A DNA stretch of 64,000 nucleotides from NCBI GenBank assembly GCA_963854735.1, contig OY978097.1, positions 682,001-746,000 on the forward strand. Direction: 5' to 3'. The DNA is from Marvania coccoides. Its lineage: Eukaryota > Chlorophyta > Trebouxiophyceae > Chlorellales > Chlorellaceae. Position numbers and translations under genes: made by a program. Positions 32,303 to 43,463 of the stretch are shown piece after piece. Numbering within the stretch: the stretch's first letter is position 1; each line of letters starts with the position of its first letter. The notes under the pieces were generated by a model. That model was not told where the DNA came from, searched no databases, and worked only from the letters and a program-made list of their open reading frames with translations.

Positions 32303-32713
32303 ATGCAAGCAGGGGCCGCATTGCTAGCGCACGCGCTGCTTCTGTGCGCATCCTTGTGTTTTTCGGTCGCCAACGCCGACGCTCACAGCGAACTGGTGCT
32401 GTACTGCAACTCCACCGGGCCTTGCGCGCCGTGCAAACCGCACCGCCACCACGACACCAGCTGCTCCATCAGCGACTACAGCCAGCCCGTCACCTGCGTT
32501 TCTTCGGCATCAGTCTACGAGTTCAACACCTCCAGAGTGCTGGCAGACGATGCGCGGCAAAAGGTGGAGGCGGGCGGGCGGATAGGCGACACGCTGTCGT
32601 GCATGCCCAAGTCGGCATGGAGCTTCAGAGGGTTCGAGATGGTGATGGTGTTGCTGCTGGGGGCATCGGTGGCAGTGACGAAGTGGCGGCAACGATTTAA
32701 CGCTCGCATTTGA
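32303..32713 (+). CDS. JTB-like small type I membrane protein
   Basis: Single exon, 136 residues. The ATG at 32303 gives a clear signal peptide (ALLAHALLLCASLCFSVANA). A Cys/His-rich lumenal part follows (LYCNSTGPCAPCKPHRHHDT, then SCSISDYSQPVTCVSS) with two N-glycosylation sequons (CNST, FNTS). Near the end an aromatic FRGFEMVMVLLLGASVAVT segment spans the membrane, followed by a short basic tail (KWRQRFNARI). Cys spacing, the FRGFE lead-in and the basic tail resemble JTB (jumping translocation breakpoint protein). The match is by eye and modest; the topology is well supported. Confidence 0.6.
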   Translation: MQAGAALLAHALLLCASLCFSVANADAHSELVLYCNSTGPCAPCKPHRHHDTSCSISDYSQPVTCVSSASVYEFNTSRVLADDARQKVEAGGRIGDTLSCMPKSAWSFRGFEMVMVLLLGASVAVTKWRQRFNARI

Positions 32714-33072
32714 TTAATTTAGAGCATTTTATTTTATTTTTCTGTTTCTTTTTAACGTTTGATTTTACTTTTAATGTTTGTGGAGCCTCAATTAAACATC
32801 AATACATCGTCGGACAAGGAAAAAGGGAAAGAAGGGGCAGGAACGGAAAGGAAAAAAGAAAAAAGCAGAGCAGGGCATAAAAATTCTCTCCAGGAGCTCT
32901 GCTTCTTGGTGCAGCGCTGCGAAAAACTCGGCCCCGCAATAATGAAAGCCCCACCACCAATTCGTTATAAAAACTGACGTATAAGAAATGAAGAAATACC
33001 ATTTTCCCCCCATCCGCATCAACCAATAAACAGCATTTCGCATTTAAACAGTTTTTTTTTTTTTTTTTTTTT
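32714..33072. other. Convergent intergenic with a 23-base poly-T tract
   Basis: Convergent 3' flanks of the JTB-like and biotin carboxylase genes. A run of 23 T lies at 33052-33074. On the biotin carboxylase strand it is a poly-A that starts within the TAA stop codon. No gene is seen. Confidence 0.6.
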
Positions 33073-33831
33073 TTAAGCCACGGCCTTGGCCTTCCGCTTT
33101 GCCGCCCGCTTCGCCGCCTCGACGACCACGTTGCTCTTCTTGGTGGATGGGGGCGGCTCGGTGAGATCATCGCCATATTTCACGATGAAACCGGTGTCCA
33201 CGTCGCCAGCAATAAAGGCGGGGTGGTCCAGGATGAGGAGGTGGTACGAGATTGTGGTGGGGACCCCAGCGATGACGGTCTCCTGCAGCGAGCGCTTCAT
33301 GCGAGCGATGGCGGCACTGCGGTCCTCGCCCCAGACGATCAGTTTGCCCAGCAGGGAGTCGTAGTTGGGGGGCACCACGTAGTCGGGGTAGAGGTGAGAG
33401 TCCATGCGGACGTGGGGGCCGCCGGGGGGCAGGTAGCCGGTGACTCTGCCAGGGCCGGGGCGGAAATTCTTGAAGGGATCTTCGGCGTTGAGGCGGCACT
33501 CGATTGCGTGGCCCTTAAACTGAATGTCCTCTTGGGAGAAGCGCAGAGGCTTGCCCATGGCCACCCTGATCTGCTCCTGGATGAGATCCACGCCGGTGAT
33601 CATCTCGGTCACCGGATGCTCAACCTGCGGGGGTGGGGGTGAGGGTGGGGTGGGGGACGGAAAAAACATGTTCAAAACATTGAGCAAAATCGAGCATTTC
33701 TTGGTTTGACACGACAAAAATGTAGCCAATGAGCAAATGGTTTCAAAAAGAAGCAAAGTGCACTAGTTTTTTCGGGGGGGTCTTTGCATATTAAAAAAAC
33801 ACAGCGAATCTATCATTTTATAAAAGGCTTG

Positions 33832-33863
<32 letters not shown>

Positions 33864-35082
33864 AAGCCCTGGGGCTCCCACAGGAACTCGATGGTGCCCA
33901 CGCCGATGTAGCCGATGGACTTGGCCGCGGCGGTGGCGGCGTCGCCCATGGCCTTGCGCACCTCGGGAGTGAGCACCGGTGAGGGCGCCTCCTCCAGCAG
34001 CTTCTGGTTGCGGCGCTGGATGGAACAGTCGCGCTCGCCCAGGTGCACCACGTTGCCGTGCTTGTCGGCCAGCACCTGGAACTCGATGTGGCGAGGGTCC
34101 TTGACAAAACGCTCAAGGTAGACGGCGCCGTTGCCAAAGGCAGCCTCCGCCTCCTGCTGCGCCGCCTTCAGCAGCGGCATGAAATCCTCCTCGGTCATAG
34201 CCAGGCGCATGCCGCGCCCACCGCCGCCCGCGGTGGCCTTGATCATGATGGGGAAGCCCACCTTCTGGGCCACATTGATGGCGTCCTCAGCATCTTTAAT
34301 CAGACCGTCGGAACCGGGCACGGTGGGCACTCCAGCCTTCTTCATGGTGTCGCGCGCGGTGGACTTGTCTCCCATAAGGCGGATGGAGTCGCTCTTGGGG
34401 CCGATGAACTCGATGCCGTGATCAGCACAAATGTCCACAAAAGTGGCGTTCTCGGAGAGGAAGCCGTAGCCTGGGTGGATGGCGTCGGCGCCGCGGGACA
34501 TGGCGGCGGCGATGATGGTGGGCATGGAGAGGTAGGACTCGGAGGAGGGGGCTTCGCCGATGCACACCGCCTCGTCCGCAAGCTGCACGTGCAGGCAGTC
34601 TTTATCAGCGACAGAGTAGACTGCCACGGTCTTCAGGCCGAGCTCCTTGCAGGCGCGGATGACGCGCACGGCGATCTCACCGCGGTTGGCGATGAGCACC
34701 TTGGTGATGGTGGCCTGGGAAGTGATGGCAGGGGGGCCGGCAGCGGCAGCGGCGGAGCGCAGAGGCTGGGCGGAGGGGGCCAGGGAGGGGCGAGCGGTGA
34801 ACTCGCCGCCCTCTACGCCGCTGAGAAAGTCGCTGCGCAGGGAGGCTGCGGCAGCGGAGAGGCGCAGCGGGGCTGCGACATGGCAGCCGCGAGCGATTCC
34901 GTTCGATGATCTTGCGACGCCCTGCTTGGGGGAAACGGAAGGGGGGGGTGAGGCGTGATCAATGTAGGTACGAGTCAATTGAATCAAACTGGAGGTCTCA
35001 TGCCGCCATCGCAGCAAACTGTCACTGCCGAAAGGCTTCTCACATTCGTCAAAGGATGGGACTGGCCCAGCACCAGCTTCAT
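33073..35082 (-). CDS. accC: Biotin carboxylase subunit of plastid acetyl-CoA carboxylase
   Basis: Exons 35082-35044 (inferred), 34921-33833 and 33624-33073 (minus strand) give 559 residues. It carboxylates biotin on BCCP using ATP and bicarbonate, the first half of malonyl-CoA formation for plastid fatty acids. After a Ser/Ala/Arg-rich transit peptide come [33 protein letters not shown], the ATP-grasp loop [30 protein letters not shown] and [19 protein letters not shown]. The main frame has no ATG upstream of the leader, so a 13-codon first exon (ATG 35082, [13 protein letters not shown]) was placed by splice sites and phase; it is the least certain part. Intron 2 has a GC donor exactly between IQ and VEHPVTE. 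The C-terminal tail is Lys/Ala-rich. Confidence 0.93.
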
Positions 35083-35392
35083 TGCGCTAGATGTCTCGCC
35101 AAAAATCCAACAACAGCCGTCAAATGACAATGTACTTTGCCAGACTCCGAAAGCGGAAGAGCGCTGATGATTGAAAACACTTCAAAATTTTTCTTCTATC
35201 CGAGAGAGAATTTCGATTTTTTGTTGGAGGGGCATACGCCACACGGAATTCAAACATTTATTGAATTATGAATTTGCAATAGAGGCGCCGCCTCATTGCT
35301 TCCAATTTTTCAGGGACACCACATTTTTTTTATACAGAATTTTTGTCTAGACAAGGTTGGGAGAGACCCTTAGATACTTGGACCGCTGCAGA
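35083..35392. other. Divergent intergenic, biotin carboxylase / SPP
   Basis: This is a shared AT-rich promoter region of two nuclear genes for plastid proteins. I see no separate gene. Confidence 0.5.
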
Positions 35393-38300
35393 ATGACGCT
35401 CCTGCGTTCAACCCACCCTCCCACCTTGGGAGCTGTGCCCGGCCGCCCACTGCACACGCGAAACATGCCTCGCATCCCTGCTCGGCTAGCCTCTCGCACC
35501 CCCACCGTTGCCAAACTCCCCGGAGGCTCACTGCGCCAGACGGTGAAATTGAGCGCGCACACCAGGTGGATTATCCTTGCCTCCTGCACCCCCCATACAC
35601 CCTCTTTTCCCCACATTTTTACCCCGCTGCTTACCCCACTAACCTCCTGAAAACCCTCCCTTTTCATTGCAGAGCTCCTCCCTCCGTGGTCTGCCGCTTC
35701 CTGCGCGGGACGTCAGGCCCCGGGGGCCGTCCTTGGGTCCGCATCGCCGCCTGCCGCCGCGGCGACGCCCTGGTGGTCTCCGCTTCCCTCGTGGACGCCG
35801 CCTCTTCCCCCTCCTCCACCGCCCCCGACGCCCTGCTCTCTCAAGAGCTCACCCTCCACCCTGCCTTGGAAATGGGGACTCTTCCCAACGGCCTGCGCTA
35901 CGTCATCCTGCCTAACGCCACGCCGCCGTCCCGCTTCGAAGCTCACCTGGAGGTGCACGCGGGCTCGGTGGACGAGAACGAGGCGGAGCAGGGGGTGGCG
36001 CACCTGGTGGAGCACGTGACGTTCCTAGGCAGCAAGAAGCGGGAGAGTCTGTTGGGGACGGGGGCCCGCTCGAACGCATACACCGATTTCCACCACACCG
36101 TGTTCCACGTGCACGCGCCGCACGCCAACGCCAACAGCGGGGAAGCCATGCTGCCGGGGGTGCTGGACGCGCTGACGGAGATTGCGTTCGAGCCGGAGTT
36201 TCTGCCGTCGAGGATAGAGAAGGAGCGGAAGGCGGTGGTGGCAGAGGCGCAGATGATGAACACCATCGAGTACCGGGTGGACTGCCAGCTGCTGCAGTAC
36301 CTGCACTGGGAGAACGCACTGGGGTGCCGTTTCCCCATTGGAAAAACCGACCAAGTGGAGCGGTGGCAGCGGTCGGAAATTATGGACTTTTGGCGGCGCC
36401 ACTACTTCCCCTCCAACGCCACGCTGTACGTGGTAGGCGACCTGGACGTGGCCGCCACCAAGGAGCTCATCGCCTCTACCTTTGGCCGCGTCCCCGCGTC
36501 GCTGTACGAGCCTGCGCCGGCGGCGGCAGAGTTGGACGCTGGTGTCATCGCCGACGCGGCAGCGGCGACCAACAGGGCCGCTACGCGCGGCAAGAACGGC
36601 GCCGCCAACGGGAGCATCGCCGGGGAGGCGCGCGGGGCGCTGCTGGACTCGATTTCCAGCGGCATGTCGGGGTCGGCCATGGGATCGTTGGTTCGGCCGC
36701 CAATTGAGCACCAGTGGGGGTGTGGCCCCATGCTGCACGCGGGGCGGCCCGCCTCGGTGTCTGTCTTCCGCCACCGCCTGCTGCAGCTCTTTCAGCTGTC
36801 TGTGTTCTGCAAAGTGCCCATCCGACCGATGACTACTATGCAGGACCTGCGACGGGCCTTCATGGTGCGCATCCTGCTGAGCGTGATGCAGTTCCGCATC
36901 AACGCGCGCTACGTGGCGGCGGACCCGCCCTTTGTGGGCATCGAGCTGGACCACAGCGACTCTGGGCGCGAGGGCTGCGCCGTTTCTACTCTCACCGTCA
37001 CCTCGGAGCCGAAAGACTGGCGAGGGGCGGTGTCTGTGGCGGTGCAGGAGGTGCGCCGGCTGCAGCGGTTTGGGGTGACGTCCGCGGAGCTGGAGCGGTA
37101 CAAATCCGCGCTGCTGAGGGACAGCGAGCAGCTGGCGGAGGGCTCCGCCTCTGTGCCTTCCCTGGACAACCTGGAGTTTGTGATGGAGAGCCTGGCGCTG
37201 GGGCACACGGTGCTGGAGCAGCGGGAGGCGCACGGGTGCCTGCTGGCCCTGGCGGACACGATTACGCCGGAGGAAGTCAACTCCATCGCCCGATCGCTGC
37301 TTTCCTACGTTTCTCACTACCGAAACGAAGCCGCGCTGCTGCGGGAGTACGAAGAAGACCCCTCAGCGTGGGCAGCTCCCGGACCCACCATCTCCACCGC
37401 CATTGTGGCCTGCCTTCCTTCCTTTATGGCTGCCAGCGGGCACTCAACGGGGGCGGCGGCCCCCATGCAGCGCGGCGCCAGCATGGCCACCACCCAGCAC
37501 GTGGACCCCTCGGCTGTGGCGGCCATGGAAGACAGTGGAGAGGACGAAGAGCCCCCCGAGGGCGCCGTGCGCTTCGAAGTCGACGCGGCCGCCATTGAGG
37601 AAGCGCTGGCGGAGGTCGGCGTGGAGGTAGAGGCTCTGGCCGATGTGGATGTGCCTGACGCGCTGCTGTCTGACGAAGACACCACCGCGCTGGTGGCGGA
37701 GCGGCGCCCGCATTTTGTGCCCCTGGACGGGCCTGGAGGGGTGGAGCCTGGCACCGCCCCTGCTGACCCTGTGACCGGGGTTGTGAGGCGGCGGTTGGCC
37801 AACGGCATCAAGGTGAACTACCGTGCAACCAACAACGAGCCGCGCGGTGCGATGGTGCGCGTGGTTGCGGCCGGCGGGCGGGCGCTGGAGGGGGCGGGGG
37901 TTGTGGGCCCCGCCGGCCACGGCGTGGTGGCGGTGGGGACTCGCACCCTGAGCGAGAGCGGCACCGTGGGGGCGTGGTCTCGCGAGCAAGTGGAGCTGTT
38001 TTGCATCTCCCGCCTCATAAACTGCGTGCTGGAGGCCAACGAGGAGTTCGTGTGCATGGACTTTCACTTTGCGGTGGGCGACGGCGGCGTGGCGGCGGTG
38101 CTGCAGCTGCTGCACCTGTTCCTGGAGCAGCCGCGGTGGGAGACCCCCGCCATGGAGCGCGCCAAACAGATGTACCTGAGCCACTACCGCTCCCTGGAGA
38201 AGTCGCTGGAGCGTTCCACCGCCGACCGCATCGTGGCGGCGATGATGGGCGCCGACCGCCGCTTCCGCGACCCCTCCTCCGATGAAATCAACAGCTTGAC

Positions 38301-39378
38301 CCTGGATGCTATGCGCACCGCTGTCATGGAGCAGCTGCACGCCGGAAACCTTGAAGTTTCGGTGGTGGGCGACATCGAGCTGGCGGAGCTGGAGGATGCT
38401 GTGCTCAAGTACCTGGGCACCGTGCGCCCGCGGGAGGACGCCACACCCCTCTCCACAACGAGTGCAGGCGCTACCTTTGTCTCCCCGCCCCCCACAGAGC
38501 GCCACTCGGTGTGGCACCTCCGGGATTCGGACGAGCGCGCCTGCGCCTACATTGCGGGCTGGGCGCCCAACCGGTGGGGCAATTTCGTGGGCCCCAGGGA
38601 TGCAGGCGCCCCGGTGACCCCTCCCCCCCCGCCGCCGCCCTTCAACGCGTCCGCTGCTGAGATTGCCGAGGCGGCGAGGGTGCGGCGGGGGCACCCGCTG
38701 TATGCCAGCGTCACGCTGGGCATGCTCACTGAGATCATGAACAGCAGGCTGTTTACGACAGTGCGGGACACGCTGGGTCTGACGTATGACGTTTCTTTCG
38801 AGTTGGCGCTGTTTGATCGGTTGGCGTCGGGGTGGTTCCATGTCAACGTCACCTCCACCCCCCAGAAGATCCGGCAGGCATTGACCGCGTCGCTGGACGT
38901 GCTGCGGTCGGGGCAGTCGCAGCCGTTCACCAGCCGGGACCTGCTGCGCGCGAAACGCACGCTGCTGACGCGCCACGAGAGCGACCTCAAGGACAACGCC
39001 TACTGGCTGGCGCTGCTGACGCACCTGCAGTCGGACGCGGTGCCGCTGAAGAGTGTGGAGTGCTTGCGCGACCTGCGCGCGATGTACGACGCCATCACCG
39101 TGGAAGATATCTTCGATGCGTACAACCAGTTTCAGTTTGACGACAACTCGGTGTTCACTTGCATTGGAACCAGCGGCAAGGAGGCCACGGTGGAGCGGTC
39201 GCCGGTGCTGGAGAGGCCCAACGAATCGGGGAAGGGAGCAGCTGGCGGCACGCCTGCAGAGCTGGATCCTGAGGCTTTCATGGCGGCATTGAGAGCCTTT
39301 ATGGGCGGAGCCAGCGGCGGTGCAGCGGGTAACCCCACCCCCGAGCAGCAGCAGCAGCAAGGTGGAGGCAGGCAATGA
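35393..39378 (+). CDS. SPP: Chloroplast stromal processing peptidase (M16 metallopeptidase)
   Basis: Exons 35393-35565 and 35673-39378 give 1292 residues, close to plant SPP (about 1260). SPP removes transit peptides from imported plastid precursors. The inverted zinc motif HLVEHVTFLGSKKRE (HxxEH) is at residues 168-172, preceded by LPNGLRYVILPN and GSVDENEAEQGVAHLVEH and followed by SNAYTDFHHTVFHVHAP. A second M16 zinc-binding Glu region is near EKERKAVVAEAQMMN. The C-terminal half carries the inactive M16 domains (LGLTYDVSFELALFDR). The leader is basic and Ser/Thr-rich. An alternative in-frame ATG at 35465 would shorten it. The acidic central linker (SGEDEEPPEG) and the Gln-rich end are low in complexity. 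Confidence 0.94.
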
Positions 39379-39815
39379 AGAATGAATGACAGCGAGTTCT
39401 TTACTACTAGTACCTAAGAGCGGAATGAATTGTTGTTTTCTTTTTTTTTTGAAGCCATTGTCGCCTCTCCTCTCTCTTTCTTTCTTTCGATATTGTTGTC
39501 AGTAACTGACTATACGATAGTGTGGTAGTGGTGGTTTATATTTGTGCGTTTTCCGTGAATAGTATTACATTGTTTTTTCTAGTTTTTCAAAGAAAGAAAC
39601 ATGGTAAATAGAAATAATAAAAGGTACCTGCGGTTTTTGCACACAAGATCTGACACAAAGAAATGAAAATCGGCGTTTTAAAAATGATTGACGTGTATTA
39701 TGAAAAATGGAAAAGGTACGAGAGGGAACACGAAAAAGTTAAAGCGTGATTATGCGGAGTTGGTTTGTTACACTTCTACTTGCCAACACTGCCAAGTGTC
39801 GTTTTAATGAACTCG
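39379..39815. other. Convergent intergenic SPP / BAR-A
   Basis: This is an AT-rich 3' flank of both genes. I see nothing else in it. Confidence 0.5.
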
Positions 39816-40882
39816 CTATGGGTCTAGCGTGAGCGTGGCCATGCTGTTAGTGGCAGAATCGGGTCGAGTGTCTCCCAGCGCCCTGGCAGCCCCAGCCAGG
39901 GACTCTCCCTGGCACTGCAGCGCCAGACCGACGTAGTGCCGCAGCCATGCGGCATCGTTGATGAGCACAGTCAGGTCCTGGAACAGCGCTGCCTCCTTCT
40001 GCTGGAAAGCGTCGTAAATTGCTGCAGAGAAGCGGGGGAGATGATGCCATGCATACTTCAAAGATTGATGAAATATTCGCTAAACTTGTGCACTGAACTC
40101 TAACCGTCCTTCTTTCTATCTTCCTGTGCTTTCTTCTCACCGTTGAGCTTCCCTTCCTTGTGCTGCAACTTCTCTGCTGTCGCATCCATCGACGCCTTCA
40201 CCTTCGAGTCGTTGCTCTTCGCCAGCTTGGCCCGCAGCTTGTCCACCGAATTCTGCATCTCATCCACGCCGTGCCGCCTGCTGTCAACCTCCAAACGAAT
40301 ATTTTCCAACTCCTTCATGTTAGCCTGCAGCGTCGCAAACACCTCCAGCCAGCGCTTGATGGGCACCAGAACCTGAGATTCCACCTGGGTGGACGCTTGC
40401 GCAGACATTCGCTCGATTAAATCGCCATTAAAGTCGGGGCCGCCGATTGAGGTTGGCGGTGGTGCAGAGCGGGCTGAGTTGCTGCCATCGTCGACAATCT
40501 GCGGGAAGGGGGCGTTCATGGTGTACACGACGGTCTTCAGCAGCGCCTCCGCCACCGTTTGCATCTGCTCGATGCCGCTCAGGCACTTTTTGAGATGGGC
40601 TGCAAAATCGGCCGCCTGCTTCATCTGGGCGGCGTTTCGCTGGTTACTGGTGGGCTGGAACCCCTTTGCGCCTAAGCCCGTGGTTTGTCGCACCCTGTAT
40701 GGCGCAATTAAAGCACCCTTCCTTCAGCTTCAGACTATTTGATTTTTGTCTCGATGAGAAGAAGTGCCGAAACTAAACATTTCTGAAGAGATAGCACCAT
40801 CGCTCTTGACGGCATTCGCATAATTGTACATTTTTTCTCACCGTTCGGTGACGCGTCGCAAGCTCACGCCTAGTCCGTTCAT
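39816..40882 (-). CDS. BAR-like domain protein, tandem copy A
   Basis: Exons 40882-40842, 40694-40141 and 40021-39816 (minus strand) give 266 residues. It is the first of three tandem paralogues. All begin with a short amphipathic basic segment (MNGLGVSLRRVTERVRQTTG) like the N-terminal helix of N-BAR proteins. Then come long charged helices: QVESQVLVPIKRWLEVFATL, LENIRLEVDSRRHGVDEMQ, EKLQHKEGKL, and FQQKEAALFQDLTVLIND with AAWLRHYVGLAL. The helix lengths, the basic face and the DSRRH block resemble BAR membrane-curving domains. I infer a role in membrane shaping or endocytosis, not proven here. Copy A lacks five of the seven introns found in copies B and C and has a short tail. Confidence 0.65.
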
Positions 40883-41401
40883 CTTATTGTAATTTAATTA
40901 TTTCAAGATAGGTCTCTTTAAGAGTGCGCTGCCCTTCCTAGTCTTGGTGCAATTTTGTTAAATATTGAAAATCAAATGAACCCATCACAGCAAAACCTTG
41001 CACCATCGATCCTTTTTTTTCTAATCAGCAAAGCATTTTTTCAAAATGTGGCTTGACAGAGCAAAGTAAACATGCACACAGCCGTTTAACACAATGCATA
41101 AAAACACAATCTTCGGGCCCTGGCATTTAAGCTTGCCTGCCTAGAGAGGCTGGCAAGCCTCGACCGCCCGACAGGCCGTTCTTTGGCTTCCTCCATATGG
41201 CACAACACAAAATCCAAATAAAAGGAGTTGAGGTTGAAATCATTAAATTTAATTCGATAAAATGGGAGGCCAGAAATCAGGACTGGCTCTTTGCCCTTGA
41301 TCTTGAGCTCATACATATATATATATAAAGTTTTTTTGTGTTTTTTTTCCAGAGTTTTGCTGCAATCGCCATGGCAGAATTCGCAACAGAGCTGCTACTA
41401 T
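40883..41401. other. Spacer between BAR-A and BAR-B with a strong hairpin
   Basis: AT-rich spacer. A near-perfect inverted repeat lies at 41131-41158: arms of 12 bases with a single T-T mismatch and an AGAG loop (GCTTGCCTGCCT / AGGCTGGCAAGC). An (AT)n stretch is near 41313-41327. No coding sequence is supported. Confidence 0.5.
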
Positions 41402-43095
41402 CTACTGAGGGTGGCTGGCAAACTGTACAGGCGTCGATGGAGTCTGCGGATCCGCGCCCCCAGGTTTGGTTTCGCCCAGCGCATGAGCTGCTCCCGTCAG
41501 AGCCTCACCCTGGCAGCTGCAATGAAATGAAGAAGAAGAAGAAATGAGGGATGGCAACATGTTTGTTTATTAAAAAAAGGGGTGGCAAAATTATACAAAA
41601 CAGAAAAGAAAAGTTGAAAACGCACCGCAGCGCCAGACCTAGGTAGTGTCGCAGCCAGACCGCGTCGTTGATGAGAGTGGCAAGGTCGCTGTGAAGGGCC
41701 AGCTCCTTCTCCTGGAAAGACTGGACCACCACTGCAGCAGCAATTTGAAAGAACGGTAAATATTTTTGGAAATTCTGAAGGGCGTCATAAATTTCTTTTC
41801 CTCACATGCGAGCTTGGACTCCTTGTGCTGCAGCTTTTTGATGGCGCCATCCAGGGATGCCTCTACCTTTGTGTCTTTGCCGTTTGCCTTGTTCAGCTTG
41901 GACCGCAGTTTGTCGACTTCAGCAGACAAACCGATGACTGCATTTTAAAGGCAGGTTATTAGTTGAAATTGGAGGACCTTCATAAGTAAAACAACCGTCC
42001 AAATTCACAGTATATTTGATTCTCTCAATGAAACAAACGACACGTTCTTTCATTCTTGTACTCACCGGTGTGCCGCCTGCTGTCAACCTCCAGACGCAGC
42101 CGCTCAACTTCCTTCATGTTGGCATGCAGCGGTTTGAACACCTCCAGCCAGCGCTTGATGGGCACCAGCACCTGGGATTCCACCTGCGCCGAGGCCTGCT
42201 GAGACAGCTTAAGAACATCCTCGCCCTGGAAAGAAGGGCCGCCAATCTTCTCCACGGGGCGCACCTCGCCACCCGCCCCAGCGGCGGTATCTTCGAAGAT
42301 CTAAAAATGAAGGGAAAATGAAGGAAATGAGAAAAACCAGGGGTGTGTTGTTGGCGTGTAAATTATGAACAGCGCTTACGTGCGGCAGCGGGGCGCCCAT
42401 GGCCTCGCTTGTGGTCAAGAGGAGGGCGTTTGACGCGACCATCATGTGCTCAATCGCTCCCATGCACTGCTGCAGGTGCGCAGCAAAGTCTTCAAAGAGG
42501 ACATCAAGAGGAAAGCGAATTAAATATAAATATAGTAGAAAAATAAGATTGAGACTTAATATCCTCGGTGCTTGGTGGGCATATGAAAAATATAGTTAAA
42601 GAATGAATTTGCTGTCCAAAATACAGGGCAAACGCGCGCACCTGCGGCCTCTTGGTGCATGACATGATTGCGCAAGTTGGACGAGGCCTGAAAATGCTTT
42701 CCGGACATGCCTGCAAATGCGAGCAGGGAAATATTTAGTTTATACAGATGAGGGGGGTGAATGCATACGGTCATTTTATGCAGCAAGACTGGTGCATCAT
42801 TGTGATGGGGCCCATGACAAGCTGGCTTTGGCATCAGCAAGCCGAGCGGAACCGGCATTGTTGCCAAGGTCTATATGGTCCACACAAAGAAATAATGTGC
42901 AGAAATAAAAAAGCAGCTACCTGTAGCCTGTCGAACCCTGCAAATACGTAAGAAAACAGTCGGACGGTGTCCATTATAATTATCATTCAGAATTGCTTGA
43001 ACGAACCCTTAGAATCTCACCACCACCTCGTAATTTAGTTTGAACAACGCGTCTCCCACGTACCTCTCCGTAACGCAGCGTAAACCAACACCCAT
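41402..43095 (-). CDS. BAR-like domain protein, tandem copy B
   Basis: Eight exons on the minus strand (43095-43064, 42937-42921, 42710-42642, 42489-42380, 42300-42066, 41937-41806, 41731-41626, 41516-41402) give 271 residues. It has the same plan as copy C: MGVGLRCVTERVRQATG, a short GMSGKHFQ segment, DFAAHLQQCMGAIEH, QVESQVLVPIKRWLEVF, LRLEVDSRRH, KLRSKLNKANGKD, KKLQHKESKL, FQEKELALHSDLATLIND and WLRHYLGLAL. The first seven exon lengths (32, 17, 69, 110, 235, 132, 106) equal those of copy C. Exon 2 is a 17-nt micro-exon. All donors are GT. The C-terminal tail is short and differs from C. Confidence 0.68.
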
Positions 43096-43463
43096 TTCGG
43101 TAGTATAGCTTGCTGCTTCCTTTGACGCGGAGTAAACCGAGAGCGGATGAATGAAAAAAAAACAGATCAAGAGATTCGAAGGTTCGAATTCAAAAGCGGG
43201 CTCGCAATACCTGTGTTTAGCTTCTTAAGTTTTAATAAGGTATTTGCACGAAAACAAATAAATTTAATTGAACCATGCCTGCCCTAATTTTTCTGAAGAA
43301 GAGAACGAACACATCCGACACCCAACGACCGCCGCGTAAAATGGCGCCACGTCACCGTAACAAATGAATTGGGTGACACCATCGTCACACTTGGGGTCAC
43401 TGCCCCTGGCGCAAGAGCTTCTAATTTTTAAACATGCATATATATCTAGGTTATTCCCATATT
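43096..43463. other. Spacer between BAR-B and BAR-C
   Basis: It holds the BAR-B promoter and the BAR-C 3' flank. A GGTTCGAATTC at about 43181 looks like a tRNA B box, but no acceptor stem or A box fits around it. No other feature is seen. Confidence 0.45.

Noticed and set aside
33721..33740. TGTAGCCAATGAGCAAAT resembling part of U4 snRNA
   Set aside because: Only about a dozen bases match, and the flanks within the biotin carboxylase intron do not continue the similarity.
36025..39375. Antisense open frames of 430 and 643 codons across SPP
   Set aside because: Same reason: they mirror the SPP exon, with Arg/His/Gln-rich composition and no recognisable domain.
43181..43191. GGTTCGAATTC resembling a tRNA B box
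   Set aside because: No matching A box, anticodon stem or acceptor stem can be drawn around it.
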